64,000 nucleotides of DNA from Limonium bicolor (taxonomy: Eukaryota; Streptophyta; Magnoliopsida; Caryophyllales; Plumbaginaceae). The notes beneath the pieces were generated by a model. The model did not search any database. It saw only the letters and a list, made by a program, of their open reading frames with translations, and was not told the DNA's origin. Where the stretch lies: assembly GCA_023374045.1 (NCBI GenBank), contig CM041782.1, positions 189,180,925 to 189,244,924 on the forward strand, given 5' to 3'. A program made the position numbers and the translations under genes. Positions within the stretch are counted from its first letter, which is position 1; every line of letters begins with the position of its first letter. This document shows positions 1-8,982 of the stretch, one piece after another.

Positions 1-299
1 CCTCACACTTAAGGCTTTTGGCGGGGAAACGTTCCTCACACTTGTTATGCAAGTGCTCAACTTTGCAGATGGAACGTCTTATTGAAACATTTAAAAGGAA
101 AAGATGCTATTATATAATAAAGATAGTGCGTAAACTGAAACAAACCAAATAAACAGAAAACTGTCAAATGTTAGCAATACATTAAATAAATAACAAAGCA
201 GGAAAGGAAAAACAAAAGAGAGAAAATAATGTCATAAAATCACTCAGGTGGTGGGAAGTAAGCCTGCCACTGCTGGAAGTCAGGAGCAGAGTCTCATAA
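1..299 (-). other. A-rich 3' non-coding tract of element A
   Basis: No gene is visible. Read on the minus strand, the stretch downstream of the env-like gene is T-rich and ends with two AAGTGTGAGG motifs (complement of positions 1-10 and about 35-44). These resemble the AAGTGTGGGG polypurine-like motifs of elements B and G in this window. This fits the region between the last ORF and the polypurine tract. The 3' LTR itself is not in the window. Confidence 0.5.
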
Positions 300-1368
300 T
301 TATCCTGCGATCGTCGTGCCTGCTCCCGAAGAGGCTGATCTCAGCTTGGAACGACTGCTCCATCTGCTGCTGTCTGCGCTCAACTCATCCCAGGTCACAT
401 ACCCGCTCCTGGGTGCTGGGAATGTTGCATACTGCTGCTCCTCTACTGCAGTGGAAGTAGGGACTGGCTCTGATGGTCCCTCTCCACATCTCTCTGCCGC
501 TTCTGAGTACGCGGCCCGCCTGCTTAATCCACGTCGTTCCATCATATTCAAATCTCATCCTCTTCATGGTGCCCATGTCAATGGGTGTCCTAGAAGTGGA
601 ACGACTCCTTGCTAAGATCACTCCCTGCTGCCTGAGGAAGTGGCAGATCATAACAGGGAATCCCAGCCTGTGACGGTCCTTGTGCTCGATGATGTAGCAC
701 AGATGCTGATGTAAAACGTTGGGTAGATATGTGAGTGCAGAAGCTCCAGCAAAAGTGGGGTTCACGACTGCCTGGATAAAAGCAGTCGGCCTGGTTGAGG
801 TCAGAAGAGCGACGTGGCGTGACATTGGCCACCAGAAGCGCGAACAGGACTCTCTCGCGAGGGTCCTGTAGAAGATCAGGGACTGCTTAGTCTGGTCATC
901 TCCTCTTCGTCTATGCGGTGCCTGAATGTAAAGCTCACTGTAATGTCTATCCGCACTTCAGAAAGTCATTGAATAGCTGCAGCATATCATCGTCCTCGCT
1001 CAGAGGAGGAGCAGGGTAAGGAATCCCTAAATATGTAGCGATGTCTCCACCCGAATAATGATGTCCCTCTCTTGGACCCTGGAGTGGATGGTTCCCTCTT
1101 GGATACGGGAATTCGCATAGAAAACCCGTACCTCACGTGGGTAGAAGAAACCACCCATGTCTAATAGTTTTACCATCCATGCGCCTCCAGAAGCTCGGGT
1201 AACCCAAGCTGGCACTAACTCTGGTGCGACCGATCGTTCAGGTTCAATTTCACACTCCAATTGAACCAGTCTGCTGCTGTTGCGATGCAAAACCCGTGGG
1301 GGTGCCTGACTGGAACTAGTAGCAGTGTTTTTACTGTTCTTCGAACGACCAGTAAATTTTCTCAACAT
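300..1368 (-). pseudogene. Broken env-like ORF of element A (putative plant transposon protein family)
   Basis: The reading starts at the ATG at 1368-1366, just after a good splice acceptor; an upstream non-AUG start at 1380 would lie inside the intron. The first part, to about 1050, has a basic Ser/Thr-rich start and then a block (FYPREVRVFYANSRIQEG) like the 'putative plant transposon protein' domain often found in the extra ORF of Athila elements. The expected continuation GIPYPAPPLSEDDD is in another frame at about 1020, so there is a frameshift. Further matching segments (TYLPNVLHQHLCYIIEHKD, about 750-690) lie in a third frame. No signal peptide or clear membrane segment is visible in the readable parts. 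Its place downstream of pol supports the env-like assignment; its function is unknown. Confidence 0.62.
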
Positions 1369-1369
1369 C

Positions 1370-1710
1370 CTGCTTAACACAAATTAGCAACATAGAAAGC
1401 AAGTAGAAAAATAGTATGAAATTCAAACATAAATAAATAAATACCACAAATTCTACCTAAATTTCGACAGAATCTCCTAAAAATCTTCAATTCTCCACAA
1501 CTAAATTCAATCAATATTCAAGGTAATGCAATACCGTTATCAAACAAATCCACTCTCAACATCGTACAATCATAAAACCATTCAGTTACAACAACAAGGC
1601 ATTATAGAATCGAAAAATGAAATATAACAATACCATTTTCGTAACTATTAACCTCAATTTGGAATTCAATCAAAAACACCAAAATTGAGTATAACAAGTG
1701 TAGAATTTAC
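1370..1710 (-). other. Probable leader intron of the env-like gene
   Basis: On the minus strand a GTAAAT donor at 1710 follows CCACAAG, and an acceptor TTAAGCAG ends at 1370, one base before the ATG. The 341-nt interval is AT-rich, as plant introns are. An intron just ahead of the downstream ORF fits the known use of splicing to express env-like genes in Athila-type elements. The splice sites are read by eye; no transcript supports them here. Confidence 0.5.
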
Positions 1711-2182
1711 CTTGTGGGAGTATAGGATGATTGTAGAAGAAGAAATCGATGACAAAAACGCAAGAACAGCTCAAAATTTTCGAAATCGTCCTCCTAGGGT
1801 TCGAACATTCAGATGCAGATTTCTCCTTGTGTGGTTGATGGTTTGTGGATTTCTTGCTATAGAAATGTAGAGATTGAAAAACGAAGATTTCGGTACCAAC
1901 CTTGCTCGATTTGGTGGAATGAAGAATCTAGGGCAAAGAAGATTGGGCGATTTGGGGCTGTTCGTCGTTTTTGGGAAATTTGTGAAGTTGTACTGATATA
2001 ACCGATTCGGACTTTTTATGATTCGGAAACGCGTTCCGTCCGAACCGGCTGGTTCGGACAGGCCAAATGTTTTTTTTTATAATATATACTAACTTATGAA
2101 AATAGAATTAATTCTTAAAAATTAAAAATACAATAAAATTAAAATATTTATATTAAAAAAATATTTAAAATACCTGATAAAT
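1711..2182 (-). other. Presumed leader exon and AT-rich spacer
   Basis: No coding signal is seen. On the minus strand, about 2000-1711 reads like an untranslated leader exon (mixed composition, CCCTAG and polypyrimidine runs) that ends at the donor at 1710. From about 2040 to 2170 there is a very AT-rich spacer. A short GC-rich repeat of GGTTCGGAC type sits at 2005-2065. Confidence 0.35.
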
Positions 2183-2228
2183 CTGGGTTGCCTCCCAGCT
2201 GCTCTTTTTTAACGTCCTTAGCTAGACG
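2183..2228 (-). other. Paired-hairpin module downstream of pol in element A
   Basis: On the minus strand, CGTC-TAGCTAAG-GACG (2228-2213) is followed 14 nt later by CTGGG-AGGCAA-CCCAG (2198-2183). The same order, spacing (14-17 nt) and loop sequences occur after the last stop codon of elements B (8931-8982) and G (38566-38616), with compensating stem changes. An additional 8-bp stem, GTTGTGGG with CCCACAAC, lies at about 2253-2275. Confidence 0.6.
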
Positions 2229-2358
2229 CCCATAATTTCATTTTGTTGTGAGGAGTTGTGGGTTGGGGTCCCACAACTTCCTATAGTCAAGCTGCGTAGC
2301 TGCTTCAGTTTATGTTGAACTCTCCATGGGAGAGATTTCTTCTTAGATAGTGCCGGTT

Positions 2359-3780
2359 TCAAACAGGAGTAAAAGTGTTGTGTTGTTCCTGGACAAGAGA
2401 AATTCTAAACAAGTCAGTTGAAATATCAGTAGGACAAGTATACCTCTTTAGACGGGCTCCATTAACTTTGAAAGTTTCGCCCTTCTTGTTTTGTAGTTCA
2501 AAGGCACCATATGAGGTCACACCAACAATCCGGAAAGGACCAGCCCAATGAGATTTGAGCTTCCCTGGGAAAAGCTTCAATCTTGAATTATAGAGGAGAA
2601 CCAAGTCACCCACTTTGAAGTCTCTCTGAGGATCAGCTTGTCATGGAACTTCTTGGTTTGTTCCTTATAAATTTTAGCATTTGGTAAGCCTGGTCTCTCA
2701 GCTCTTCTAACTCAGAGAGTTGCAACTTTCTTTTCTCACCCGCAGCAACATATCAAAATTTAAGGCCTTGATAGCCCAATAAGCCTTGTGCTCAAGCTCC
2801 ACAGGGAGATGGTATGCCTTTCCATAAACCAATTTAAAAGGTGACATACCAATGGGGGTTTTATATGCTGTGCGATAGGCCAAAGAGCATCATCCAGTTT
2901 TAACGCCCAATCTTTTCTGGAGGAGTGCACCGTCTTTTGGAGTATCCATTTTAACTCCCTATTGGACACTTCTGCTTGCCCATTTGTTGGGGATGGTAAG
3001 CAGAGCAACTTTGTGGTGTACCCCATACTTAGCCATCAATGCATCAATGCTTCGATTGCAGAAGTGTGTGCCTCCATCACTTATAATGGCTCTAGGGACT
3101 CCAAAGCGGGTAAAGACATGCTTCTTTAAATTTTACCACCGTCTTTGAATCAGCATGTCGGCAAGGAATTGCTTCAACCCACTTGGATACGTAGTCCACT
3201 GCCACCAGAATATGTTGGAATCCTTGCGAAGAGGGGAATGGTCCCATGAAATCCATTCCCCAGCAGTCAAAAAGTTCAACCTCTAAAATGCCTTGCAGGG
3301 GATCTCATGTCCCTGGAAGTATTTCCCATGCGTTGACAACTATCGCAACTGGCCACAAAGGCTTGGCAATCTTTATGTAATGTGGGCCAATAAAATCCGG
3401 ATTCCAAAACTTTGGCTGCCGTTCTATGAGATCCATGATGGGCTCCAGCTTCCCTTGAATGACAAAACTCTAGAACACTGGGTACTTCATCATCTGGGAG
3501 ACACCTGTGAATTATACTATCTGCACAAACTCGAAAGAGAAAAGGGTCTTCCCAGATATAATGCTTAGCGTCAGATAAAAATTTCTTCTTTTGAGCATAG
3601 GAAAAATCACGAGGTATAACCCCAGAAACAAGATAATTGGCTAGGTCAGCAAACCATGGCTCGTGCACCGTATTCAAAACAAAAACAGTCTCATCCGGAA
3701 AAAATTCATGAATTGGTACACCATCATCAGGAACTACCAACCGAGACAGATGGTCAGCCACAACATTTAATTTACCACTT
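2359..3780 (-). pseudogene. pol: Element A pol: integrase region, degraded
   Basis: Integrase inserts the DNA copy into the host genome. On the minus strand the first open block (3761-3276) begins with MADHLSRL, the tail of the RNase H region, and carries the H2C2 zinc-binding module (HSREAGAHHGSH ... CDSCQ). The catalytic core follows in several frames with stops; a piece at 3026-2760 includes NGQAEVSNRELKWIL, which holds the final catalytic Glu (usual form NGQAEVSNREIK). The C-terminal block (2613-2359, [20 protein letters not shown]) is intact and lacks a chromodomain, as expected for Athila. Frameshifts and stops rule out activity. Confidence 0.82.
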
Positions 3781-3786
3781 TTATCC

Positions 3787-4152
3787 CTACTTCAATGTCG
3801 AATTCCTGTAACAGGTGAATCCAACGAAGAAGCGTGGTTTGGCCTCTTTCTTAGTAAACAAATATTTAAGAGCAGAGTGGTCAGTGTGAATAATCACTTT
3901 ACTTACCCATAAATATGATCTGAATTTATCTAAGGAGAATACCACTGTCAGGAGCTCTTTCTCGGTGGTTGTGTAATTTCTTTGAGCATTGTCTAGAGTT
4001 TTGCTCGCATAAGCAATAACTCGTAGAATCTTGTCTTTCCTTTGGCACAGAGCTGCCCCTACTGCAAAATCACTGGCATCACACATAATCTCAAAGGGTA
4101 ATGACCAGTCAGGTGAAACAACAATGGGAGCAGCTACCAATTTTTGTTTAAT
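3787..4152 (-). pseudogene. pol: Element A pol: RNase H domain, split by the MITE
   Basis: RNase H removes the RNA strand during reverse transcription. CDASDFAVGAALCQRKD holds the first catalytic Asp, TTTEKELLTVVFSLDKF the catalytic Glu, and HTDHSALKYLF the next Asp. The reading frame upstream is cut at 4152/4564 by the MITE: coding sequence on the two sides of it is continuous once one copy of the 9-bp duplication is set aside. A frameshift at about 3830, after KKEAKPR, separates it from the linker to integrase. Confidence 0.85.
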
Positions 4153-4563
4153 GGGAAAATTCACGAGATACCCCTGTTTTCTTTCGTAATTCACAATATA
4201 CCCCTATGATTTTAGTAATTTAACTTTAAACATGCTAAAATATTGTCCAAAATTATGAAACTTTACATGGACGATGCTAAAGTGTTATATTTTGGTCCAA
4301 TATCAAATTTGAAGTTTTTTAAGCTCACATGTGACCTGTGGGACCCAATGAACAGTCACATATTCATTGGGTCCCACAGGTCACATGTGAGCTTAAAAAG
4401 CTTCAAATTTGATATTGGACCAAAATATAACACTTTAGCATCGTCCATGTAAAGTTTCATCAATTTTGGACAACATTTAACCATGTTTAAAGTTGAATTA
4501 TGAAAATCACAGGGGTATATTGTGAATTACGAAAGAAAACAGGGGTATCTGGTGAATTTTCCC
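4153..4563. mobile_element. Foldback MITE with 9-bp target duplication (Mutator-like)
   Basis: The element runs from GGGAAAATTCACGAGATACC to its near-complement ending GAATTTTCCC and is flanked on both sides by TTGTTTAAT (4144-4152 and 4564-4572), a perfect 9-bp duplication. Nine base pairs is the usual length for Mutator-like transposons. Almost the whole element is one inverted repeat: the inner 32-bp arms (4321-4352 and 4363-4394) pair perfectly around a 10-nt loop. There is no coding capacity. It sits in the RNase H region of element A and so is younger than A. Confidence 0.9.
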
Positions 4564-5973
4564 TTGTTTAATTAAATCAAAAGCAGATACGCAATCATCA
4601 AAAACAACAAATGGGGCTTCTTTCATAAGCAGATCAGTTAATGATTTTGCAATTTTAGAAACATCCTGAATAAACCGTCTATAAAATCCTGCATGCCTTA
4701 AGAAGGCTTTTACTTCTTTCACACAAGTAGGTTTTGGCAATTTCTCAATTACCTCCACCTTGGCTTGATCTACCTCAATCCCCTTAGCATATATTATGTG
4801 ACCGAGCACAATCCCATCTTTGACCATGAAGTAGCACTTCTCCCAGTTGAGAACCAGATTTGTCTCCTCACATCGGCCAAGAATTAGATCAAGCTGGGCC
4901 AAACAAACATCAAAACTAGATCCATAGACAGAAAAATCATCCATGAATACCTCAATGCTCTGCTCGATGAAGTCTGCGAAGATCGCCTGCATACAACGCT
5001 GAAAGGTGGCAGGAGCATTGCACAGTTCAAAGGGCATTCTTCTATACGCAAAGGTACCATAGGGACAAGTGAAAGTTGTCTTGTCTTGGTCCTCTGGCGC
5101 AATAGGAATCTGGAAGTACCCCGAAAAACCATCTAAGAAGCAATAATACTCCTGTCCTGCCAATCTTTCTAGCATCTGATCGATAAAAGGAAGAGGGAAG
5201 TGATCCTTCCTGGTTGTAGAGTTCAAACGCCTATAATCTATGCACATGCGCCTACCAGTAATTTTTCTTTGAGGAACAGCCTCTCCTTTGTCATTTACCA
5301 CCGCTTCGATGCCTCCCTTCTTTGGGACAACCTGTACAGGACTTACTCATGGACTGTCGGAGATAGGATAAATGATGTCTGCGTCCAGGAGTTTCAGAAC
5401 TTCCTTCTTAACCACCTCCTTCAGATTCGGGTTGAGCCGACACTGGGGCTGCCTGATAGACTTGTAGTTGTCCTCCATATAGAAGTGGTGTATGCAGTAG
5501 GAGGGGTCGATTCCTTTAATGTCAGCAATAGTCCACCCGATCGCTGTTTTGTGTTGTCTTAGAACCTCAAGTAGCTTGTCTTCTTGCCCTGTAGTTAAAG
5601 AAGATGATACAATAACTAGCAAATTTTTATTAGCTGGTAAGAAGGCGTATTTAAGGTTCAGAGGTAACTCTTTAAGCTCAAGTTCGGGTGGTTGCTCGAC
5701 AGAAGGGATTGGTTTCTTAATTTCTCGGTCAAGTCGCTCCATCGGAGGGCGATAGGCTTGATATCCCGCCTTCCCTCTTTCCACTTGGGCTAACGTGGCG
5801 TTGACCACTGGATCTTCAGTTTCTTTTTCAAGAGAAGCAACGAGAATGTGCTCCAATGGTTCAGTTTGAGCCTTCATGCAGAAGGAAAGAGAATATACGT
5901 CTTCATAAGTGGGAGAGTCGCAATCTTCCTCATCATCATCAGTCAAATTGGCCATCATCAAGGGGTGAGCTTC
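4564..5973 (-). pseudogene. pol: Element A pol: reverse transcriptase and upstream linker
   Basis: The protein block from 5301 to 4573 is a Ty3/Gypsy reverse transcriptase: CIDYRRLNSTTRKDHFPLPF (residues 20-39 of that block), FLDGFSGYFQI with the first catalytic Asp, and FMDDFSVYG with the active-site FMDD at residues 119-122. The block 5973-5347 is the protease-RT linker and start of RT, with GWTIADIKGIDPSYCIHH. Between them a TGA at 5349-5347 replaces the Trp expected after SDSP, so the gene is nonsense-mutated. The left end is cut by the MITE and the right end by element B. RT copies element RNA to DNA in cytoplasmic particles; this copy cannot. Confidence 0.9.
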
Positions 5974-7410
5974 TGATGAGTGTCCAAATGAGCATGTTTT
6001 AGGGGTGTATTTCATATGTTTAATCAACACTTTTCATGCTCATTTCTCCACTCTAGCTTGTTTTCCTCTAGTTTTATGTTTCATTGGTGTTTTACACATT
6101 TATTGTTTAAACAGGAGGAGTAACATAGCTAGGAGTAAAGTAGACGAAGACAAGAACGCGTGGGCGCAAATGGATCCAAAATCGGAATTAAAACGAAGAA
6201 GATACAGCGTTTTGAAGTTAGCCTGACTCCGACCGACCTTGCAAGGTCGGTCGGGTCCAAATTTTGCCCAGATTTGCGTTTTTGCAAGCTACTGGAATCG
6301 ACCGACCTTGCAAGGTCAGTCAAACTTAAAAACGCGCCCGAAAATTGCTATTGACTCCGACCGACCTTGCAAGGTCGGTCGGGTCAAAAATTAGCCCAGA
6401 TCTGCGTTTTAAAACAGGGAATTTTGGGGAAAACTTCCTCATTCTTCATTCAGTTGAGTTCCGCCCCAAAAACAGAGAGGAAGGGCGATTCTAAAGGAGA
6501 AAAGAAGAGGAGAAGAGAAGAAGAAGAAGAGAAGAGAAGAGAAGGGAGGAGAAGAGAAGAGAAGCTCACCTCCTTCCAAGCTCCATTAATGGCTACTTCT
6601 ATCCCTTGCTCTTTTATTTTCTCTCCTATGGATGTGTAGAATCATTTGTAGCTAGGGATTGGGGATTTTGTCCCAAAATTCCTAAACTCCATTGTAGATT
6701 CTTGAACTCATTTATGGTTTTATTTTGGTTCTTGTGCTGAATACTGATAATTATTGGGTATTTATGATTCTTAAACTTGTTGCTCATAATTTGAGGATTA
6801 GTTTAGGGTTTTACCCAAATGATCAATTATGTGTTAAATTGGTTGGTTTGGCCTATCTATTAGTTTAGCATTATTGTGGGATTCTATCAAAATGTTATTC
6901 AGAGATAGAAACCTAAACTGTTAGAGACTAAAACGGTGTACTCTGATTTCGATGATTTTGAGATTAGACTACATTGCAACTTTAGTGGAACTTGAGCTTA
7001 GTGCTATCGATTGACCCGGGGCTTAGCTGAATGAGAAGTCTCGATTAAATTGGTTAGGATTAGTAGGCCTAGATTAGGTTGCTAATTAATTAAGCGTTCC
7101 CGTGGTTTAGCTATGAGTTCGAGGTTCGACAATCGTAGTAAGGGGAGGACGGGTGCAAATATCCATCCCGGGCTACACCTATCCTAGATAGTTAGTTTAG
7201 TGTTTATTGCTTTTCTTTATTTCTCCAATTACAACCCAAAACCCATAATTTACATTTATGCACTTTTGTATATATCCTCTTGCACATTTACTAAGCTTAT
7301 AATTAGCTAGATAGTTACGAAGTCCCTGTGGATACGACCTTGTTGTACTACAATGATTAGGTTCACTGCCCATAGTTAGCAAGATAATCTCACCACTATT
7401 TTGCACAACA
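5974..7410 (+). repeat. Element B 5' LTR
   Basis: This 1437-bp direct repeat has TG...CA ends. It matches 10458-11828 closely, with differences concentrated in the palindrome array at 6229-6382. Near its start an 11-bp inverted repeat (AAATGAGCATG at 5986-5996, CATGCTCATTT at 6035-6045) could form a hairpin. A purine-rich AGAAG stretch lies at 6480-6560. I could not identify a convincing TATA box. Confidence 0.93.
6229..6382 (+). repeat. Array of palindromic GACCGACC/GGTCGGTC motifs in B 5' LTR
   Basis: Three copies of a palindrome centred on CTTGCAAG occur at 6229-6254 (26 bp, perfect), 6299-6321 (one mismatch) and 6357-6382 (perfect). The half-site is CCGACCGACC. In the other LTR the array (10713-10820) has a different copy arrangement. 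Similar motifs recur in element C (about 23360-23690 and 32880-33210). Confidence 0.9.
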
Positions 7411-7416
7411 AGTTTT

Positions 7417-7434
7417 TGGCACCGTTGCTGGGGA
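7417..7434 (+). other. Element B primer-binding site (tRNA-Asp type)
   Basis: TGGCACCGTTGCTGGGGA lies 6 nt after the LTR end. Athila-lineage elements use TGGCGCCGTTGCCGGGGA, complementary to the 3' end of tRNA-Asp; this copy differs at two positions. Element G in this window has the form without mismatch. Confidence 0.8.
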
Positions 7435-7551
7435 CTTCGGTCCAACTATCTGGTTTATTATCTGTTTAGTTTTTGTGCAGATTTTTGTTTCATTTATTTG
7501 CCCATTTTGTGTATAAATTTTTGTTTCTTTTTTTTTAGGTACTTAATTCTG

Positions 7552-7947
7552 ATGGATGGTCACTACGATCAAGCAGGAGGTTGGTACGGTTACTCCTATG
7601 GCGCAGAGAACTACAATCAATGGGATGTATGTCAGAGATGCGGAGAATATCATGAGAGCCCCCAATGTCTAACAACAATGGCAGAATTGAGAGCTCTTAT
7701 GGAAAACTTGGAACCATCTGTCACTCCCCTAGTAGAAGGTTGGCATGGCGACTACACCGAGCAAAACACCGATTATTGGAGTGTATGCCAAAGGTGCGGA
7801 GAGTACCATGAGAGCCCTCAATGTCCAACAACAATGGCAGAATTGAGAGCTCTTATGGAGGACCTTAACTCATATGTCTACCGGAGGCTTGTGTGCCAAG
7901 AGTGTGGAGGAGACCACGAGAGCGCTCACTGTCCTGAGATCACATAG
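7552..7947 (+). CDS. gag: Element B gag-like protein with three zinc knuckles
   Basis: The protein has 131 residues from the ATG at 7552 (MDGHYDQAGGWYGY). An upstream non-canonical start would only add a hydrophobic stretch read from a T-rich tract that ends TTTTTAGG, which itself looks like a splice acceptor. Three CX2CX3HX4C knuckles lie at residues 27-39 (CQRCGEYHESPQC), 79-91 (identical) and 115-127 (CQECGGDHESAHC). This spacing, with three rather than four residues before His, is the Athila-type knuckle. The first two sit in a duplicated 52-residue block, each followed by TTMAELRALME. No capsid domain is present. Such knuckles bind RNA in nucleocapsids. The following coding stretch is in another frame, so a longer Gag was probably broken here. 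Confidence 0.65.
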   Translation: MDGHYDQAGGWYGYSYGAENYNQWDVCQRCGEYHESPQCLTTMAELRALMENLEPSVTPLVEGWHGDYTEQNTDYWSVCQRCGEYHESPQCPTTMAELRALMEDLNSYVYRRLVCQECGGDHESAHCPEIT

Positions 7948-7976
7948 AGGTTGATTCACCCAGTTTGGAGGAGCTC

Positions 7977-8918
7977 ATGTCTAATATTATCTCTTCTTGC
8001 AAGCCTAACTCGACTATGCAAGATACTTTTATCATGAAGCAAAATACCTTCAACATGAATGTTCAAGCTCAGATCGATCAGATTGTGCAACAACTTGAGA
8101 GCGAAACAGTTCATGATGTGGAACAGCCTGCTGAGGACTTGAGCTACTCTCCAACTCCTCCCCTGTGCGAATCTGAAAGCCCAGCACCACTCCAACCCCG
8201 GCTTGAATATGAAGACACTTCATCAGAAGAGAGTCTCCACTCTGACTTCAAGGAGCTTTCTCCCTCTGAAGTCAGCTACCAATATTTCCCCGCCTTCTCC
8301 GTGCTCCATCAAGATCACGAGGATGCTCACATCCTCAACTTTGAGAAGGTGGAGACACTGTCTCCCTCTGACTCCTCAGAGGAGAGTACCACCACCGACT
8401 TCAAGGAGCCATCCCCTTCTGAAGTTGATGCCACATCGGCTCTTCCTATGAGCCTCACCCCGAGGTCGAGGATGTCTACATCCTTGAATTTGAGGAGGAG
8501 GAGCCCATTAACTTTGATCTTCATTCGAAGGATCAAGGCCCCCACCCGTGCACTAATGAAGTTGGGTAGAAGCTCAACGTACACCCGCTTAAGTGTGGAG
8601 GCCACCTTCCCATTTGATCCGGGACCAAAGATTGAAGACAAAGTCCGCTCCGGAGTTCTCCCTGCACCGCTCACTGAAGATAAGGATGTTTACATCCTTG
8701 AATTTGAAGAGGAGGCTCCACCACAGTTTGATCCTCATACCGAGGATCACCCACCTCAACACTTCCACCTGATGAACGATCGGTGGAGTTTACACTTTCA
8801 CATCCTAAGTGTTGAGGCCACATTTCCTTTTGATCCGGGTCGTTCTTCATTGCTAGATGATGCCCGCCCAACCCACCCGTTGAAGCCGACTTCAACGTTC
8901 ATATTCGATCCCGGATGA
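7977..8918 (+). pseudogene. Element B acidic Pro/Ser/Glu-rich Gag C-terminal remnant
   Basis: The first ATG in frame is 7977; the frame is open from upstream, so this is probably the continuation of the zinc-knuckle protein after a frameshift near 7945. It begins with MSNIISSCKPNSTMQDTF and a helix-like NMNVQAQIDQIVQQLE, which resembles the Athila Gag segment after the knuckles. The rest is acidic and repetitive: SEESLHSDFKELSPSE and EESTTTDFKEPSPSE, the motif DVYILEFEEE (twice, one copy out of frame at about 8467-8500), SVEATFPFDPG (twice), and it ends FIFDPG. Indels near 8455 and 8560 shift the frame. No enzyme domain is present. Confidence 0.5.
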
Positions 8919-8930
8919 CTTCACGGTGGT

Positions 8931-8982
8931 ATGGTCTAGCCAAAGACCATAAAGAAGGGCCGCTTACCGGGAGGCAACCCGG
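8931..8982 (+). other. Paired-hairpin module after the last stop of element B
   Basis: ATGGTCTAGCCAAAGACCAT (8931-8950; 7-bp stem, loop AGCCAA) begins 12 nt after the stop codon. It is followed 16 nt later by CCGGGAGGCAACCCGG (8967-8982; 5-bp stem, loop AGGCAA). The same pair occurs in A and G with compensating stem changes. Confidence 0.65.
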
